The notes: generated by a model from the sequence alone, not told the origin. DNA of 64,000 nucleotides from Diphasiastrum complanatum (GCA_029204225.1 CM055092.1:27946320-28010319), one strand, 5' to 3'; shown: positions 33,101-43,094, counted from the first letter of the stretch. Made by a program: numbers and translations.

Positions 33101-36100
33101 TGTGATTATGCTCACATAAAAAAATCACCAAGATCATACATCAAGACAATAACAAGAGACATATCCACACATAAGTGCCATCATCATCAAAGCACTCATG
33201 ATTTAGGCACATCACATCATCAGCCACGTAAGTATGCTACGTAAACAAGTTATCTAAGCTCTTTAGCCTTAAATCTAAGGCAATGCCTTGAGTTGTGAAA
33301 ATACTATGACATGGTCGTCATCACCCAAGAAGGTGCAAGTTGCAAGCATAGGTACGCATCCACATTAGCTTTCATGCAGTTACACAAAGAACAATGTACT
33401 AAGTTCTATTTCTTCTCACACAAGAAGGAAAGACTCTAGGTACGACAATTGCTAGCACAAAAAGCTAATTAAAATATTGACCCTACACTTTCTAACAAAA
33501 GTAAGCAAAATTTCTATTTCATCACTAAGACTTGTTAAAAACGTAAATAAATAGCTTGGTTGGTGAAAAAAATGCACCAATGACACTGAAATATTAGAAC
33601 CGAATGGTCTGCAACTCTGATGAAAATTAGTACGATGGAAAAACATATTAATTATAAGTTTAAAATAAAACATAACAAAAACGACTTACAATTCAACTAT
33701 ATGGAGTCCACCCACAAGTCTTAGACCATCAACCGAACTTCATCATGCATAACACAAACTAAATGCAACAACAACTCAACTCACGTGAACATACAATAGG
33801 TGCAGGTCACGTGCACAACCAAACATCCACATTAGCTTTGATGCATTTATACAAGGCCAACTTATGGAGTTTGTAACATCCAAGTTAGTAATTTCTTGTC
33901 ATGCCTTCTTAGTGATACTGATATCAAAGCCAAAGCTTGCATGTTAAAAGCCCGTAGTGTTGAGGAAGGAGTGCTACAAAGAGAGGAAATCAAACCTCAT
34001 GAGGATCAAGTTTTGTCACTTTGAAGTTTGGAATTTGGATTAAGCTTGATTCAGTTACCAATAATTGCTCGTTCTATATGTGTTAAAGACAGAATACCTT
34101 GCATGATGTGCAACAAGCACGACTCGGTAGAAGAGTTCCCAACGGGACATAAAGATCTATCAGAACATCTTCCAGGTGCATGGACACTAGTCCCATAACC
34201 ATAGAGTGTAGATATAGAAGGGTTGTTCGATGTAACATGTTATTCAATGCTTTGCGTGATCCAAAAATGTAGCAAAGCGAACTTGGTTCTGATGCAATTA
34301 TGTGTATAATTTATTTAGTATTCCCAATAACTTTCAATGTTTTTTGAACATTCTAGGCTTTTTTTTTCTAGAACACCTAAAAAAATTTCAAAAAAAAAGG
34401 CAGCTTTTCGTTCCAAAACATGACCGGAACTCTATGTTTCGGAACGTGATGCATCTATGGCTACCAATATATTTAGAGCATTATAAAGAGTTTTTTGAAG
34501 TGCAAAATTTGAAGAGAACTTGATTTAAATTCAGTCTACAGTAGTAGATGTAAGTTTTTCATCTTAAACTTAAATACTTTTTCATCTAGTTGTTGCTATG
34601 ATTGGCCATTGGCCACTTTATATAGTGATTCTTATAGTGATAAAATCTAGTAATATTGATTGTTGTTAAAATTTGGCCACTAAAACCATGGGCTACAGCA
34701 AATGGGTTGTGCCAAGACCTCATCCAATCTCTTGAAGATAGGCTATCACAAAGGAATAGTAGTTTGCAACATTATTCCTTCAGTTATGGTGTTATAAATT
34801 ATCTACAACTAAGCCAACCCCAATTATCCATCACAACTTAGTGTAGAATGTAGCAATATGACATAAGCCTACACACATTACATTGAATTTAAAACAATTG
34901 AAGTGATTTTTGTTTTCGACATTAGCAGAGCTTCTATTACGTCTAATTGCAAATTTAAATCCTTGCAATAATTGAGACCGTCTAGATACTCAACTTTTCA
35001 AGTTTCACGCATTACAATGATTCTTACAGAGTCTAATTATCCACCTCAATCACAAATTCCAACCCATATGGATAGTGTATGCTAAATCTTTAGAGCATGA
35101 ATCACTCCTTAAGCTAAGTAGGAGATCTAGTTTGCAAATCATCCACTTTCTTGCTCTCACATACATTGATATACTATCTTGATTGCGCACCAAATGCATC
35201 TTAAAATCGATCTAGACTACAACTAGTCCAATCACATCTAGAATGTGAAAGAGAAATGGTTAATAATGATCTCAAATTGAAGTAATAAAGCTTTTGTTAT
35301 AATTCCTCATTTCAAAGTATTATCATCTCCCTTGAATATTGTGTCATAAGACTCCCAAGGGTGAAGAGAGCCCTCATAATCCATGTATTTTGATCTTGAT
35401 TGTATGCCTCTTGGACCAAGTCTTCATAGTAGGAAGCTTAATTTGGATTGTTTCGAGGTAAACAAATATATCGATGTTAAATCTAGGATATATGTGACCT
35501 AACGAAGAAGACATGCAATCCTCAACCCTACGGAGTGCAACCAAAGAGTGTTAGACCATTGACTTTGTCGTGCATAGCACAAATGCTACAACATCTCTAC
35601 TCACGTCATGAGCACCCGAAAAGGTGTAGGGGGCTACAAGGGTACACAATGCACATTACGTGCACAAACATATGTCCATATTAACTTTCATAAATTTGTA
35701 CAACAACCGACGCGCTAAGTTTCTATTACGTCTCCAGAGGTAAAGAGCAGACCCGGTCATGACGAAAGGCTAGCACTAAAGAGCAAAGCCAATTAGTTGA
35801 ACCCCCTACTTCCTCATAATTTTGAAATCAATGACAAATATGAGACAAGCATATTCATGATCTTGCATTTTGATTAAATGGGTTTGATAAAGAGTATTTA
35901 GTCATTGAAAGTAAAGTATCAGTAATCACCTACGAGTTCCCAATCACAATCCCACACGACTCACTGAACCTGAACTAATAGGTGAGAATCTCTACCCATC
36001 AATACGTATTTTTAATCAGCAGACCCTATAGGTGGAATTTTGGACATAGATTACCTTTACAGGAGAGAGAACATTGCAAAAGCAGAAAAACAAAGAGTAC

Positions 36101-36878
36101 ATCAAAGTATCAAAGGAGAGCTTGTTGCTAGACTCCAACCAGAAGACTGCACATATCTCCTCAACAGCCTAGCCCTTCCGATCCTTAGATGGGACACGGG
36201 ACATGCATACCTGCCACCAGTCGGTAGCACCCTGCACAAAGGCAACAAGTGCAATAGTTTCCAAAACGGTGTGACAATGTGTCCCTCATGTGATGGACCA
36301 GCTTTCACACACGTCCCTATGCATTTTAGATCGGTCCAACCATAAATGAGACTCAACAGTGCCTGTACACAATTGACCGGCATCTCACCACAGGCCGGTG
36401 ACCTACAACTATAAAAAAAAAGTTCTTAGTGTTCCTTCTGACAATCAACAATTACATTTTCTTTCTTTTGCTTTTGCAACAATTACTTATCACTAGCATC
36501 CTTATGTACATGACTTACACTGAACATCCATATTTGTTGGCCAAGACAGCTCAATGCCCCCGCCTACTCATTCAAACGCTGAATGAGCTCAACTTTAGAC
36601 TGCTGTGACACACCTTTTCTTATTGAGCATTTCCCATACCCATACTTACATCCTCGCATGCCAAAGATATCTATAAACTTGAACTCCGTTTTCTAGAAAA
36701 GAACAAGACGAGGGTATAGCATACCTAATCTAGTGTAATCGCCAGAAGCAATTGCATCGCTGTAGTAGTTGTCTTGGTATTTAATGGGAAATATGGCAGC
36801 ATTGAGCTTCTTCAGGAGCATCACGTTCTTATCTCTCACATTATCAAAGGAAACAGGCACTTGATGAGCTAGTCCCAT
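19821..36878 (-). CDS. NAA50: N-alpha-acetyltransferase 50 (NAA50), three exons
   Basis: Exons 36878-36725, 31203-31081 and 20047-19821 join in one frame to 504 nt, 167 aa plus stop; Arabidopsis NAA50 is about the same length. The start MGLAHQVPVSFDNVRDKNV aligns with the plant N-terminus. IFPIKYQDNYYSDA is the substrate-facing segment, YIMTLGVLAPYRRLGIGSKL carries the catalytic-region tyrosine and the acetyl-CoA loop R-x-x-G-x-G, and IYLHVQTNN and FGFEITDTIQNYY complete the GNAT fold. The enzyme acetylates N-terminal Met-x substrates and associates with the NatA complex at the ribosome. All splice sites are gt/ag. Introns of 5,521 and 11,033 bp are filled with transposon remains, far longer than in Arabidopsis. 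No disabling change is visible, so I expect a functional host gene. Confidence 0.93.
20350..20985. mobile_element. palindrome-rich non-autonomous element in NAA50 intron 2
   Basis: Starts CATAGTTGCC (20350), followed by inverted words around GGAACGGAATGCGTTCC (20362-20404, including the 10-bp palindrome GTTCCGGAAC 20395-20404). Near the other end lies an 18-bp palindrome at 20950-20967 with the core CGTTCCGGAACG. The interior has two copies of a roughly 30-bp repeat (taatttttaacaaag.. at about 20437 and 20744). No coding capacity. The right border is uncertain. Confidence 0.5.
21061..21125. repeat. microsatellite TA / GTAT / GT with perfect AT palindrome
   Basis: The first 30 bp (21061-21090) form a palindrome with a 2-bp centre, TACTTATATATATA-CA-TATATATATAAGTA, followed by GTAT and (GT)n to 21125. 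Confidence 0.9.
21126..21710. repeat. region with six copies of a degenerate GCATGGATNTGC word
   Basis: Starts CATAGTTGCAAC (21126). Similar words recur at 21273-21290, 21319-21337, 21432-21450, 21506-21523, 21613-21632 and 21686-21703, consensus about RGCATGGATNTGCCCTRA. No open frame. The design (CATAGTTGC edge plus repeated words) resembles the palindrome-rich elements nearby, but the other end is not defined. Confidence 0.45.
21711..22259. other. intron sequence without recognised content
   Basis: Part of NAA50 intron 2 between the word-repeat region and the first Penelope-like copy; no gene seen. The left limit of the Penelope copy is not exact. Confidence 0.35.
23683..23945 (-). pseudogene. 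copia integrase fragment captured inside Penelope copy L
   Basis: Minus-strand reading FCDEHGIKREYTTSRTPQQN, then VAERKNRTLCESAKAMRLSA and FLCNRW is the distal integrase core of a copia element. It has no LTR. The inverted copy R has the uninterrupted sequence at 25822-25841, which fixes the borders at about 23682 and 23946. Confidence 0.75.
25003..25177. mobile_element. small palindrome-rich insertion in Penelope copy L
   Basis: GC-richer insert with words such as CCGATTCAAACCGG (25013-25026) and the 14-bp palindrome CCGGTTCGAACCGG (25152-25165). It interrupts the RT frame. Borders are approximate. It shares ccccgattcaaac with the insertion at 28034-28165. Confidence 0.45.
25343..26995 (-). 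mobile_element. Penelope-like element copy R, inverted relative to copy L
   Basis: Minus-strand counterpart of 22490-24480, including MAFDTINRMNKFEPSRWPS (26446), FLFIHQYMIDASIELRKDS, and LHSCHCFSFRRFKDFISEKF (25565). It stops at 25343 within KLLPFE, directly against copy L. It lacks the copia fragment found in L. Upstream on its strand lies a Penelope RT end (27100), so it may be the 5' part of a tandem copy. Confidence 0.65.
27100..29340 (-). mobile_element. Penelope-like reverse transcriptase remnant
   Basis: The longest frame (29324-28437) carries a Penelope-type N-terminal region: SSILRKPEVMNALPRVKKIW, CSCGDSFNLKFCDPSLGHIV, TKFRP and VISYVDKCSNNFVFVCKKFY. Farther along, after frame breaks and a small insertion (28034-28165), RRYIDDLF holds the catalytic YIDD (27699-27688). 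SQFYRFSRLCISREVF (near 27410) is the usual end of the RT. No GIY-YIG domain follows. The family is a Penelope-like element; the residues differ enough from copy L to suggest another subfamily. Several stops and shifts make it inactive. Confidence 0.75.
28034..28165. mobile_element. small palindrome-rich insertion in the Penelope RT
   Basis: Starts CATAGTTGCAGCGAACTGCG (28034) and contains the 12-bp palindrome GGAACCGGTTCC (28075-28086), ATTCGAACCGGT and GGTTCAAACC words. It is non-coding and splits the RT. Right border approximate. Confidence 0.5.
29570..29649. repeat. palindrome-rich element end in NAA50 intron 2
   Basis: Contains the 16-bp palindrome CAGAAACGCGTTTCTG (29593-29608), GAACGCGTTTCCAGAAAC, and an edge GTGCAACTACG that reads CGTAGTTGCAC inward. 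Same design as the other small elements; whether this is a whole element or one end is unclear. Confidence 0.5.
29650..31080. other. rest of NAA50 intron 2
   Basis: No gene recognised. A short (CT)n tract lies at about 30177-30192. Frames are short. Confidence 0.4.
31081..31203 (-). CDS. NAA50: NAA50 exon 2
   Basis: 123 nt: acceptor gcag at 31207-31204, reading AYYGDICVGNIACRLEKKDG to LGIG; donor gtaagg at 31080. The split codon G|CT is completed from exon 1, the split G|GT by exon 3. Confidence 0.93.
31540..32330 (+). mobile_element. copia LTR end and gag remnant in NAA50 intron 1
   Basis: A primer-site-like TGGTATCAAAACAGG begins near 31860, preceded by LTR-like sequence. Downstream, in shifting frames, come AKDAMEAWGILRHMYKTMDS (about 32010) and VKDLMDYLASMGETVSDRS (about 32140), typical of the UBN2 gag domain. 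The rest of the element is absent. Confidence 0.6.
33290..35810. repeat. three diverged copies of an unnamed dispersed repeat
   Basis: Copies at about 33290-33500, 33690-33880 and 35510-35810 share blocks such as ccacattagctttcatgca, gtgcacaacca and cgtgcatagcacaaa in the same order. They are non-coding. They may be fragments of an old element in intron 1. Confidence 0.5.
34425..34461. repeat. possible palindrome-element end
   Basis: Read leftward from 34461: CCATAGATGCATCACGTTCC and then GTTCCGG. This resembles the CATAGTTGC edge plus GTTCCGGAAC words at 20350, but is degenerate. Confidence 0.3.
36725..36878 (-). CDS. NAA50: NAA50 exon 1
   Basis: 154 nt: ATG at 36878-36876 to the first base of an Ala codon at 36725; donor gtatgc at 36724. 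Ends in the reading DYTRL. Confidence 0.9.
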
Positions 36879-37169
36879 GCTTGCAATACCCCACCCGATG
36901 TACACTATATCCCGAATAAAGCCCTTGGCTCTCGGACTGAACTGCTGCTGGTGAATATAATGCTTTAGTATCTGTGGATTGTTGTGATGAAGAGCGTCGA
37001 GAAAATGGCGATCCGCAAGGGAAATGGCGCACGCTTTCGATTTCGATAACTTTTGTGGCACAATCCAAAGGAATGGATCGCAAAAAGTGATGAAATAGAA
37101 AAGGCGAGAGAGAAAGAGAGAGTATGAAGAAAAAAAAAAAGAGAGAGAGAGAGAAAATATATACTTCAT
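36879..37169 (-). promoter_or_regulatory. NAA50 promoter and leader
   Basis: On the minus strand a TATA-like tatatatt (37163-37156) is followed by a (TC)n/poly-T tract (37156-37125) and a pyrimidine-rich leader of about 250 nt. TC microsatellites near transcription starts are common in plants. The leader is open in frame with the coding start, but no family member has such an extension, so I treat it as untranslated. Confidence 0.5.
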
Positions 37170-38570
37170 GCTATGACCGCCAAGTTTGGTTGTGTAGGCG
37201 GCTGTTGGTCATATTGACACATTAATGAACTGGAATTGAGGAGCTTGTTCTTGAGCATGACTAAAGTTGAGTGGGGGTGCACCTTCATTCACCTTCATTC
37301 AACTCTGGAGAAGCCTTAATCACGCTGAAGATAACTTGATGTCGTTTTTTATCGAGCTAATGCTTGCATCTTTGATAGGAATAAGGAATGTGCTAGTCCC
37401 TACTGGAATTGGCCAATTCATCCAATTTCGTGCTTGGATGAGTGTTAAAATTTGACGCCCCCAGGTCCGATCATGCCCTTCAAAGGTTAATTTGAACGTA
37501 TTTGGCAGGCTGTTACAATTTTTGGCCATCAACATTGAAATGCATGATTTGTTAAAATCTTCAAACTTATTTTAAGTGTCATGAGTTCAAGTACTTGTAT
37601 AAGTTGTAATAAGTGCATGATACATTTTTCAAACTTAAAATTTGACTCTTTGCAAGTTCCAATATTTATAACTTAATATAATGATATTGAAATTTGAGAT
37701 CCACAAACTTGAGACTTCAAAGCCTTTTCATTTTAGCATGGGTTATTGAGATCTTGGCCCAAAGTTTGCAGTTTGAACAATGGGCCAAGTTGCCAACTTC
37801 CAACTTAGATTTTTTTCTTTCATAAATGTTACAATAAAACTCCAACTTTCCTACTTTCAAAGTTTCAAGTTTTAGATTGTGTGTGTGTGTGTAGTTTAAA
37901 GAACTTGTAGGCCAGTGGCCATGATCAATCTAGATTTTAGGTTGAAGGCTTCAATATTGTTTAGCAATGTTTCACTTGGAATTCGATATGAAAAATGTAA
38001 ATAGGCACAATCTCATACATTTTTTAACCTGGAATTTAATATTGAAAACTTTAGACTGAAATTTGAATGAAAGCCCTATCCTCTATAAAAATGAAATTTG
38101 AAGGGTCAAATTCTATTTAAGAATGTCACACGAAGGCCATGAACATTGTCAAATATGTCATGGAAATAAAGCACGAAGGGCAACCTTGAATGTCAAATTT
38201 CAACATTGGTTGTGTAGTGTGAGCCAACAACTCCCCATGCAAATTTTATTTATTCTTATCCAATTTTAGTGTTAGTCAACTCCCCATATGATGGTATGAT
38301 GGTATGATGGTATGTAAAAAAAATTGACATCAATCACTAAATAAATCGACTTATCACAAAGTTACTTGAGCAATATATCTATGGGCATGTAGATCTATGA
38401 CTATGGACTTTTATAACCTATTAAAGAAGTCAAGGAAAATGTTTTTTCACCATGAAATGGATTCTGATCCAATTTTGAAAACTTCTAGCAAAACTTTCAT
38501 AGATGGGCTATAGGAAGGTAGAGCATGCACTTCTTGGTAATGATCTAGAAATATATATCTGACAAAGGAT
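37170..38570. other. upstream region of NAA50, no gene recognised
   Basis: AT-rich sequence with many diverged AATTTGAA/TTCAAATT words and a (GT)n tract near 37878. No supported coding frame. Confidence 0.4.
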
Positions 38571-38981
38571 CCAACGTTTCATTCCAGAACAAAACGCATC
38601 GCTATAAGGCATCATTTGCTTCGTGACTCAGCTGAAGTCTTCAACTCAATCGAAGTCATTAACAAAGCCAGAGCACCACGGCTCCGAAGTGACCCACATA
38701 TCAAAACACACCGACACATTGAGCAGTCACCAAAACTTGAGCAAGAAGTGAGGATCAGTACATATTATCGGGCAACGCCGAACTATCGGGGCTCTAGCTT
38801 GACAAGCGTGAAAATTTGAAATCTCATGCTCAATCGTAAAGCGACGTGCCAAGAGAGAGACATACTTTACCAATGTTTTAACTTAAACCTCTCTTGTAAT
38901 CTTCAATTAGTCAATCTTGTAATCTCACCTGACATAGTATATGTACTGGATCATCGTTGTGAGAGAGAACACCTCTCACAC

Positions 38982-39103
38982 AATGAACTAGCTACTGCTA
39001 GAACTATGTATGTCTGCATGTCACTGTTGTGCATTCAGAAGCATGCATCAATGCACAGTAGTGATGTGCAGACATACATAGTTCTAGCAGTAGCTAGTTC
39101 ATT
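38982..39103. repeat. near-perfect hairpin, 54-bp arms, 14-bp loop
   Basis: Arms 38982-39035 and 39050-39103 are reverse complements except at four positions, all of which would be G-U pairs in RNA on the plus strand. The loop is 39036-39049. Direct repeats of 18 bp (tgagagagaacRcctctc, 38960-38977 and 39105-39122) flank it. It could be a young microRNA-type precursor or a foldback element; expression is not visible from sequence. Confidence 0.8.
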
Positions 39104-39443
39104 TTGAGAGAGAACGCCTCTCTTGCGTCGACGCGCTGATTTGGGAAACAGACAGCGCTCAAAAGAATTTTGGTTGTATACTTGATTTTGATAATATAGA
39201 CAAGTTGCAGCACTCTGCTTTATCGTGTGCAATCTTTGAATGTTTGATGATGCTTGCTTGCTAGTAGTAGATATATTTCCGCTGTCATTAGACATTATCT
39301 AATGTTCATAAATCAACATGAGATAAGTAGTAGCTATCTGTAATTCGGAGGATGTTTGGTCATGGATTGAAGCAGTAGCTTCAACCGGACAGATCGGTGA
39401 ATCACGATTGCTGACTTCTTCTAACATTCAATTATTGGATTCA

Positions 39444-39590
39444 CAATAGTGGTATCAAAGCGACATCACGTTTCATCAACAAGAGTGATATCAGAGTGAC
39501 ATCGTCTTTCATCAACAACAGCGGTATCAGAGCTCACTGAACACATCAGTGGTATCAGAGCTCATTGAATACAATGGTATCAGATCTCAC
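39444..39590 (+). other. cluster of primer-site-like sequences after an LTR-like end
   Basis: GTGGTATCAAAGCG, GTGATATCAGAGTG, GCGGTATCAGAGCT, GTGGTATCAGAGCT and ATGGTATCAGATCT follow each other at intervals of about 25-50 bp. They match the initiator-tRNA-Met primer site of copia elements. An LTR end (ttggattcaca) lies just before. The array arose by local duplication. Confidence 0.6.
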
Positions 39591-40386
39591 TGACCACATC
39601 AATTGTAAAAATAGAAGAATAAAAAAGATTGTTCCAATAGTTGTTGATAACCTTTTGTAGAAAGTTTAATACCTTTCAGCCAAAAAATCAATGCTTTGAG
39701 AGGCATCTTCGTCTAAATCTTTGCCAGAGTCAGAGTCATTCCAACATACTTTTTTTGATAATCAGTGAATTGCGTGAACGTTAAGTCAAGGTCAGTTGTC
39801 ATTTTGATCTACTTTTATCAAAAAAGTGCTCTTTTTACAAAAATAACAGTATCACTCTTGATCATTCGCCTGAACCTGTCTGAGGATTCCAAATATAGTA
39901 TTTCATCATTTTTTAGTTTGGTGAAAGTTATCTATCTGGATCATCCGAAAAGTCAATTTTAATCCTCGCCAAGCTGCAAAAAAACCATTATTCGCCAAAA
40001 AGAACCTTCGCCAGTTCTACCCTAGCCTTATCAGTACCATCATATATCCCAACTGTCAATCAGACGAAAGTTAGTTTTACCAGATTTGTCAGAAACAGTC
40101 AAATAAGTGATTTTTATACAAAATAGCAGTGAAAGAACCCTCGTTGAGTTACCTTCACCTACGAAACTTTCGCCAAAACTATTTTTGAGTTCTGATCTAT
40201 CCGATCTAGCTACTATCAAATTTATGGAACATTCTATTACAATTTGATATTGAATTTGAGAAATCCACATTTCTAGAAGTGCTGATCGCTTGATCAAGAT
40301 CTATTTTTCAAAATCAAAAATCTGATTATTGTCAAGTGATAGAATTTTACATACCTGATCCAATCTCCTTGTGATTTGAAAAGATG

Positions 40387-40700
40387 TTTGATATAGACAT
40401 CGATCCACCTAAGCCTCCTTTCGTTGCTCCACAAGTTATTATTAGAAGATCACCTCGTCTACCAAAGCATGGGTCATCTGATATAGTCAGATTTCTCAAA
40501 ATCTTTTCTGAATCATGTGAGGTATATGGCGAAGTTTTTCCATAGAATAAACTTAAGCTATTTCCTATGGCCTTAACAGGAGCAACACAAGATTGGTCTT
40601 ATAACCAAGATAAGACTGGATGTATGGATTGGAAAGTGGTTAAAGCTGGTCTAATCACAAGATTTAAATCCATAAAGTTTTTGGTGATGAGAATGAATGA
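40387..40700 (+). pseudogene. retrotransposon gag remnant, first part
   Basis: From a Met near 40387: MFDIDIDPPKPPFVAPQVII, a stop near 40544, then FPMALTGATQDWSYNQ and MDWKVVKAGLITRF (40564-40670). The W-x-x-L/V...F pattern is typical of gag. It follows the primer-site cluster in the same orientation. The frame seems to resume at 41766. Confidence 0.5.
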
Positions 40701-41760
40701 ATCAGGATCGCAGTCGCGAAGGAACCACGACTCTCTTGCCCTCAGATGGAGTTCAGATGGGATTGCTGGACACTGATAGCTGAATCACTCCTACAGTTCT
40801 CCAAAGTGTAGTCAGGCACTGCTAGTCTACGTTTATAAAATTAATGCAGCATTCAACATAGTTTCAACCAAGGTGCAAAATTCAAATGAACAAGGAAACT
40901 TAGACACATGAATAAACAGCAGACTTATTCAAGATCAGACACAACAAGAAAATCATCTATATTGATCTTTCTCTGATTTCTTCAAGCACTACATGCAAAT
41001 CTACGCAGTGCGTTGGCATGGGAAAAACACAGTTCTCTCACGAGCAATCGTCTCGCTTTACTAGCGGACAGTTGGATCTACAGATCCTAGACAGAATTGC
41101 CTTCGCACGCAAGTGGACATGTATTTTGTATTTCGTCTTGATTGCTTACTTGTATCAGACTACTACATTACACTGTATGTGTACTCTGTTGATCTATATG
41201 TCAAGTAACATCCAGTAAGTATAGTCGCTCTATGTAAATCTAAGATTAGAGTGATTAAGCATCTACAACTAATCAGGGAAATACAAGAGTGGCAGATTAG
41301 CCACGACCTAAAATGTATTTGCTGACATCATGCCATCAGATCATATATATGTACTTTTGGGTACTTGCATGATCTCGCTGGTACTCTTTGGAGCGTGGAG
41401 GGTAGGAGAAGGTTTTGTTTTGCTCGTCTACCTTCTCTCGTACTGGACCGCAAAAGATTCTCGTGTTGGACCGCAAAAGATTATCATTCGTGAATCTTTC
41501 ATTTTCGCGAACTGGTCGTCTTCGTTTGCTTCGACTTTGGAGTTCGTGAACCGTTCGTCTTCGTTCCTTTGACTTTCGAGTTCGCGAACCATTCGTCTTT
41601 GTTTCTTTTGACTTTTGAGTTCACGAAACTTTTCGTGCTTTGTGTCTTTTGACGTGTTCGCGAACATCTTCGTCAGGCTGAGGGTTGAAAGCTAGCAAGG
41701 CTTTGTAGTTAGAAACATTTCGTTTCTTCATTTGGAAGATCCTTTTCTACTTCTAAGTAA
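40701..41760. repeat. probable solo LTR inserted in the gag remnant, with internal tandem repeat
   Basis: About 1 kb without coding, between two parts of one gag. Blocks such as cgcaaaagattctc and acaactaatcag recall the LTR of copia B in the same order. Four diverged units of roughly 42 bp (gagttcgcgaaccRttcgtctt..) lie at 41503-41675. The borders are not defined. Confidence 0.4.
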
Positions 41761-41765
41761 AGAGA

Positions 41766-41860
41766 GAAGGAGTGCAAGATTATATTGAATGGGTCAAGCA
41801 TCTCAGATCTGAGTGTGATCTTGAATTAATCATTAATGACTCATGTGGTTCTTAGCAGGT
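41766..41860 (+). pseudogene. retrotransposon gag remnant, second part
   Basis: VQDYIEWVKHLRSECDLEL (41772-41828), then a stop at about 41853. The wording is typical of the gag segment that follows the part seen at 40564-40670. Confidence 0.5.
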
Positions 41861-43092
41861 CTACTTAAAAGGATTAGACGAGAACTTAAATGTCGAACTG
41901 ATTATACATCATTACTATTGGACTATTCTCCTACTAATCGACTTTTAATTTTCAGTCAATTGATCATCCAAACCTGTAGTTTTCTTCGTGTTCTTACACA
42001 GTCTGTAGAACTACTCGAAAATGGTTTATAGGCGGTTATTGTCACTTCGGCCACTTCGAAGACTTCTAGTCCTTCGCATTTTTTGTATTTTCGGCTTTTG
42101 CATTTTTCGTCGCATTTTTTAATTGTCGCAAAAAACAGTTCATTTATGCAGAGTGACAATTAACATCAGTTTTGAATTTAAGCCACCATCTTGCATTAAT
42201 TATCAGCAAGTGAATTTTTGGGAAGTCCTAACTGGACGAGTGCCACTATGGAGGGCTCTCGAAGATATTAGTTGAGGAATAGGAAATAGAGCTCCAACAT
42301 AGAGAACATTACAAGATTTTTACCAAACTACAACATCAACATTGACTTAGATCGAATGGAGGAATGTCTTGATATGTGTCAGAGACAACCACGAAGGGAA
42401 CGAAACAACTAGGCGTCTGAGACAACCATGCTTCCTTCGAGATTAGACATTTCGAATTGAGTGAGTGTCAATTGAGAAAGAAAATTATCAAAAAGCATTA
42501 GTAGTGAAATACACATAAGAAAATAGTGAATCTGAATTAAGTTGTTGTGAATACAACGATCAAATCACAATATTGTGCTCAAGAATGGTACACAGTAGTG
42601 ACGCACTGTGTGCAATGATCTTACTTAGCTAGCTACAGATTAAATAACTATCTCTATTTCTTGAATGACTTCCACTCTCTCATCTATCTCTGATTCTATG
42701 GAATCAGATAGTTAAGACACAACGGAGTTCGCGCAGGAACTCTGATTCACTCTTCTCCACTTCCATCATCATATCATATTCTTCCTTACATATGCTCGTG
42801 AATTGTCATTATGTATATACACATGAAACAGTTACAATGGTTGTGTGGGCAACGAGCGTAAAACAGTGCAGTTACTAAAAAGTACTAAAGTGAACTGTGA
42901 TGTGGTCTACATCGGACGAGGCAATGTGGATGGCGTGGACCTCGAACTCGAAGACTTTGAATTCAAAGTAGGTCGAAGAAGATGTAGAACTCGAAGACCT
43001 CAAACTCAAAGAGTTTGTTGTCAAACTTGCTTCTGCTCTAGTTGATGATTGCACAGACGTTCGACTTCAGAGAGTAAGGATGTAGTGTTGTT

Positions 43093-43094
<2 letters not shown>
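41861..43094. other. no gene recognised
   Basis: Sequence between retrotransposon remnants. Short frames only, some with CTTCG/GTCGC words as in neighbouring LTRs. Confidence 0.35.

Larger units (their letters stand above)
32331..36724. other. rest of NAA50 intron 1
   Basis: No gene seen. Three diverged copies of a dispersed repeat are present (see 33290-35810), plus an element-end-like sequence at 34425-34461. Open frames on both strands at 36040-36383 have no family signature. Confidence 0.4.

Noticed and set aside
36040-36383. Open frames of about 100 codons on both strands
   Set aside because: No recognisable domain, both strands open over the same bases, and no splice or promoter support.
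36879-37169. In-frame N-terminal extension of NAA50
   Set aside because: The added sequence is low-complexity and encoded by a TC-rich leader; known family members start at the position chosen.
38983-39295. Pair of similar small proteins encoded around the hairpin
   Set aside because: Their similarity is just the inverted repeat translated from both arms.
42845-43045. Small cysteine- and arginine-rich open frame
   Set aside because: Composition follows from GAA/GAC-rich simple sequence next to the (AG)n tract; no start context or homology recognised.
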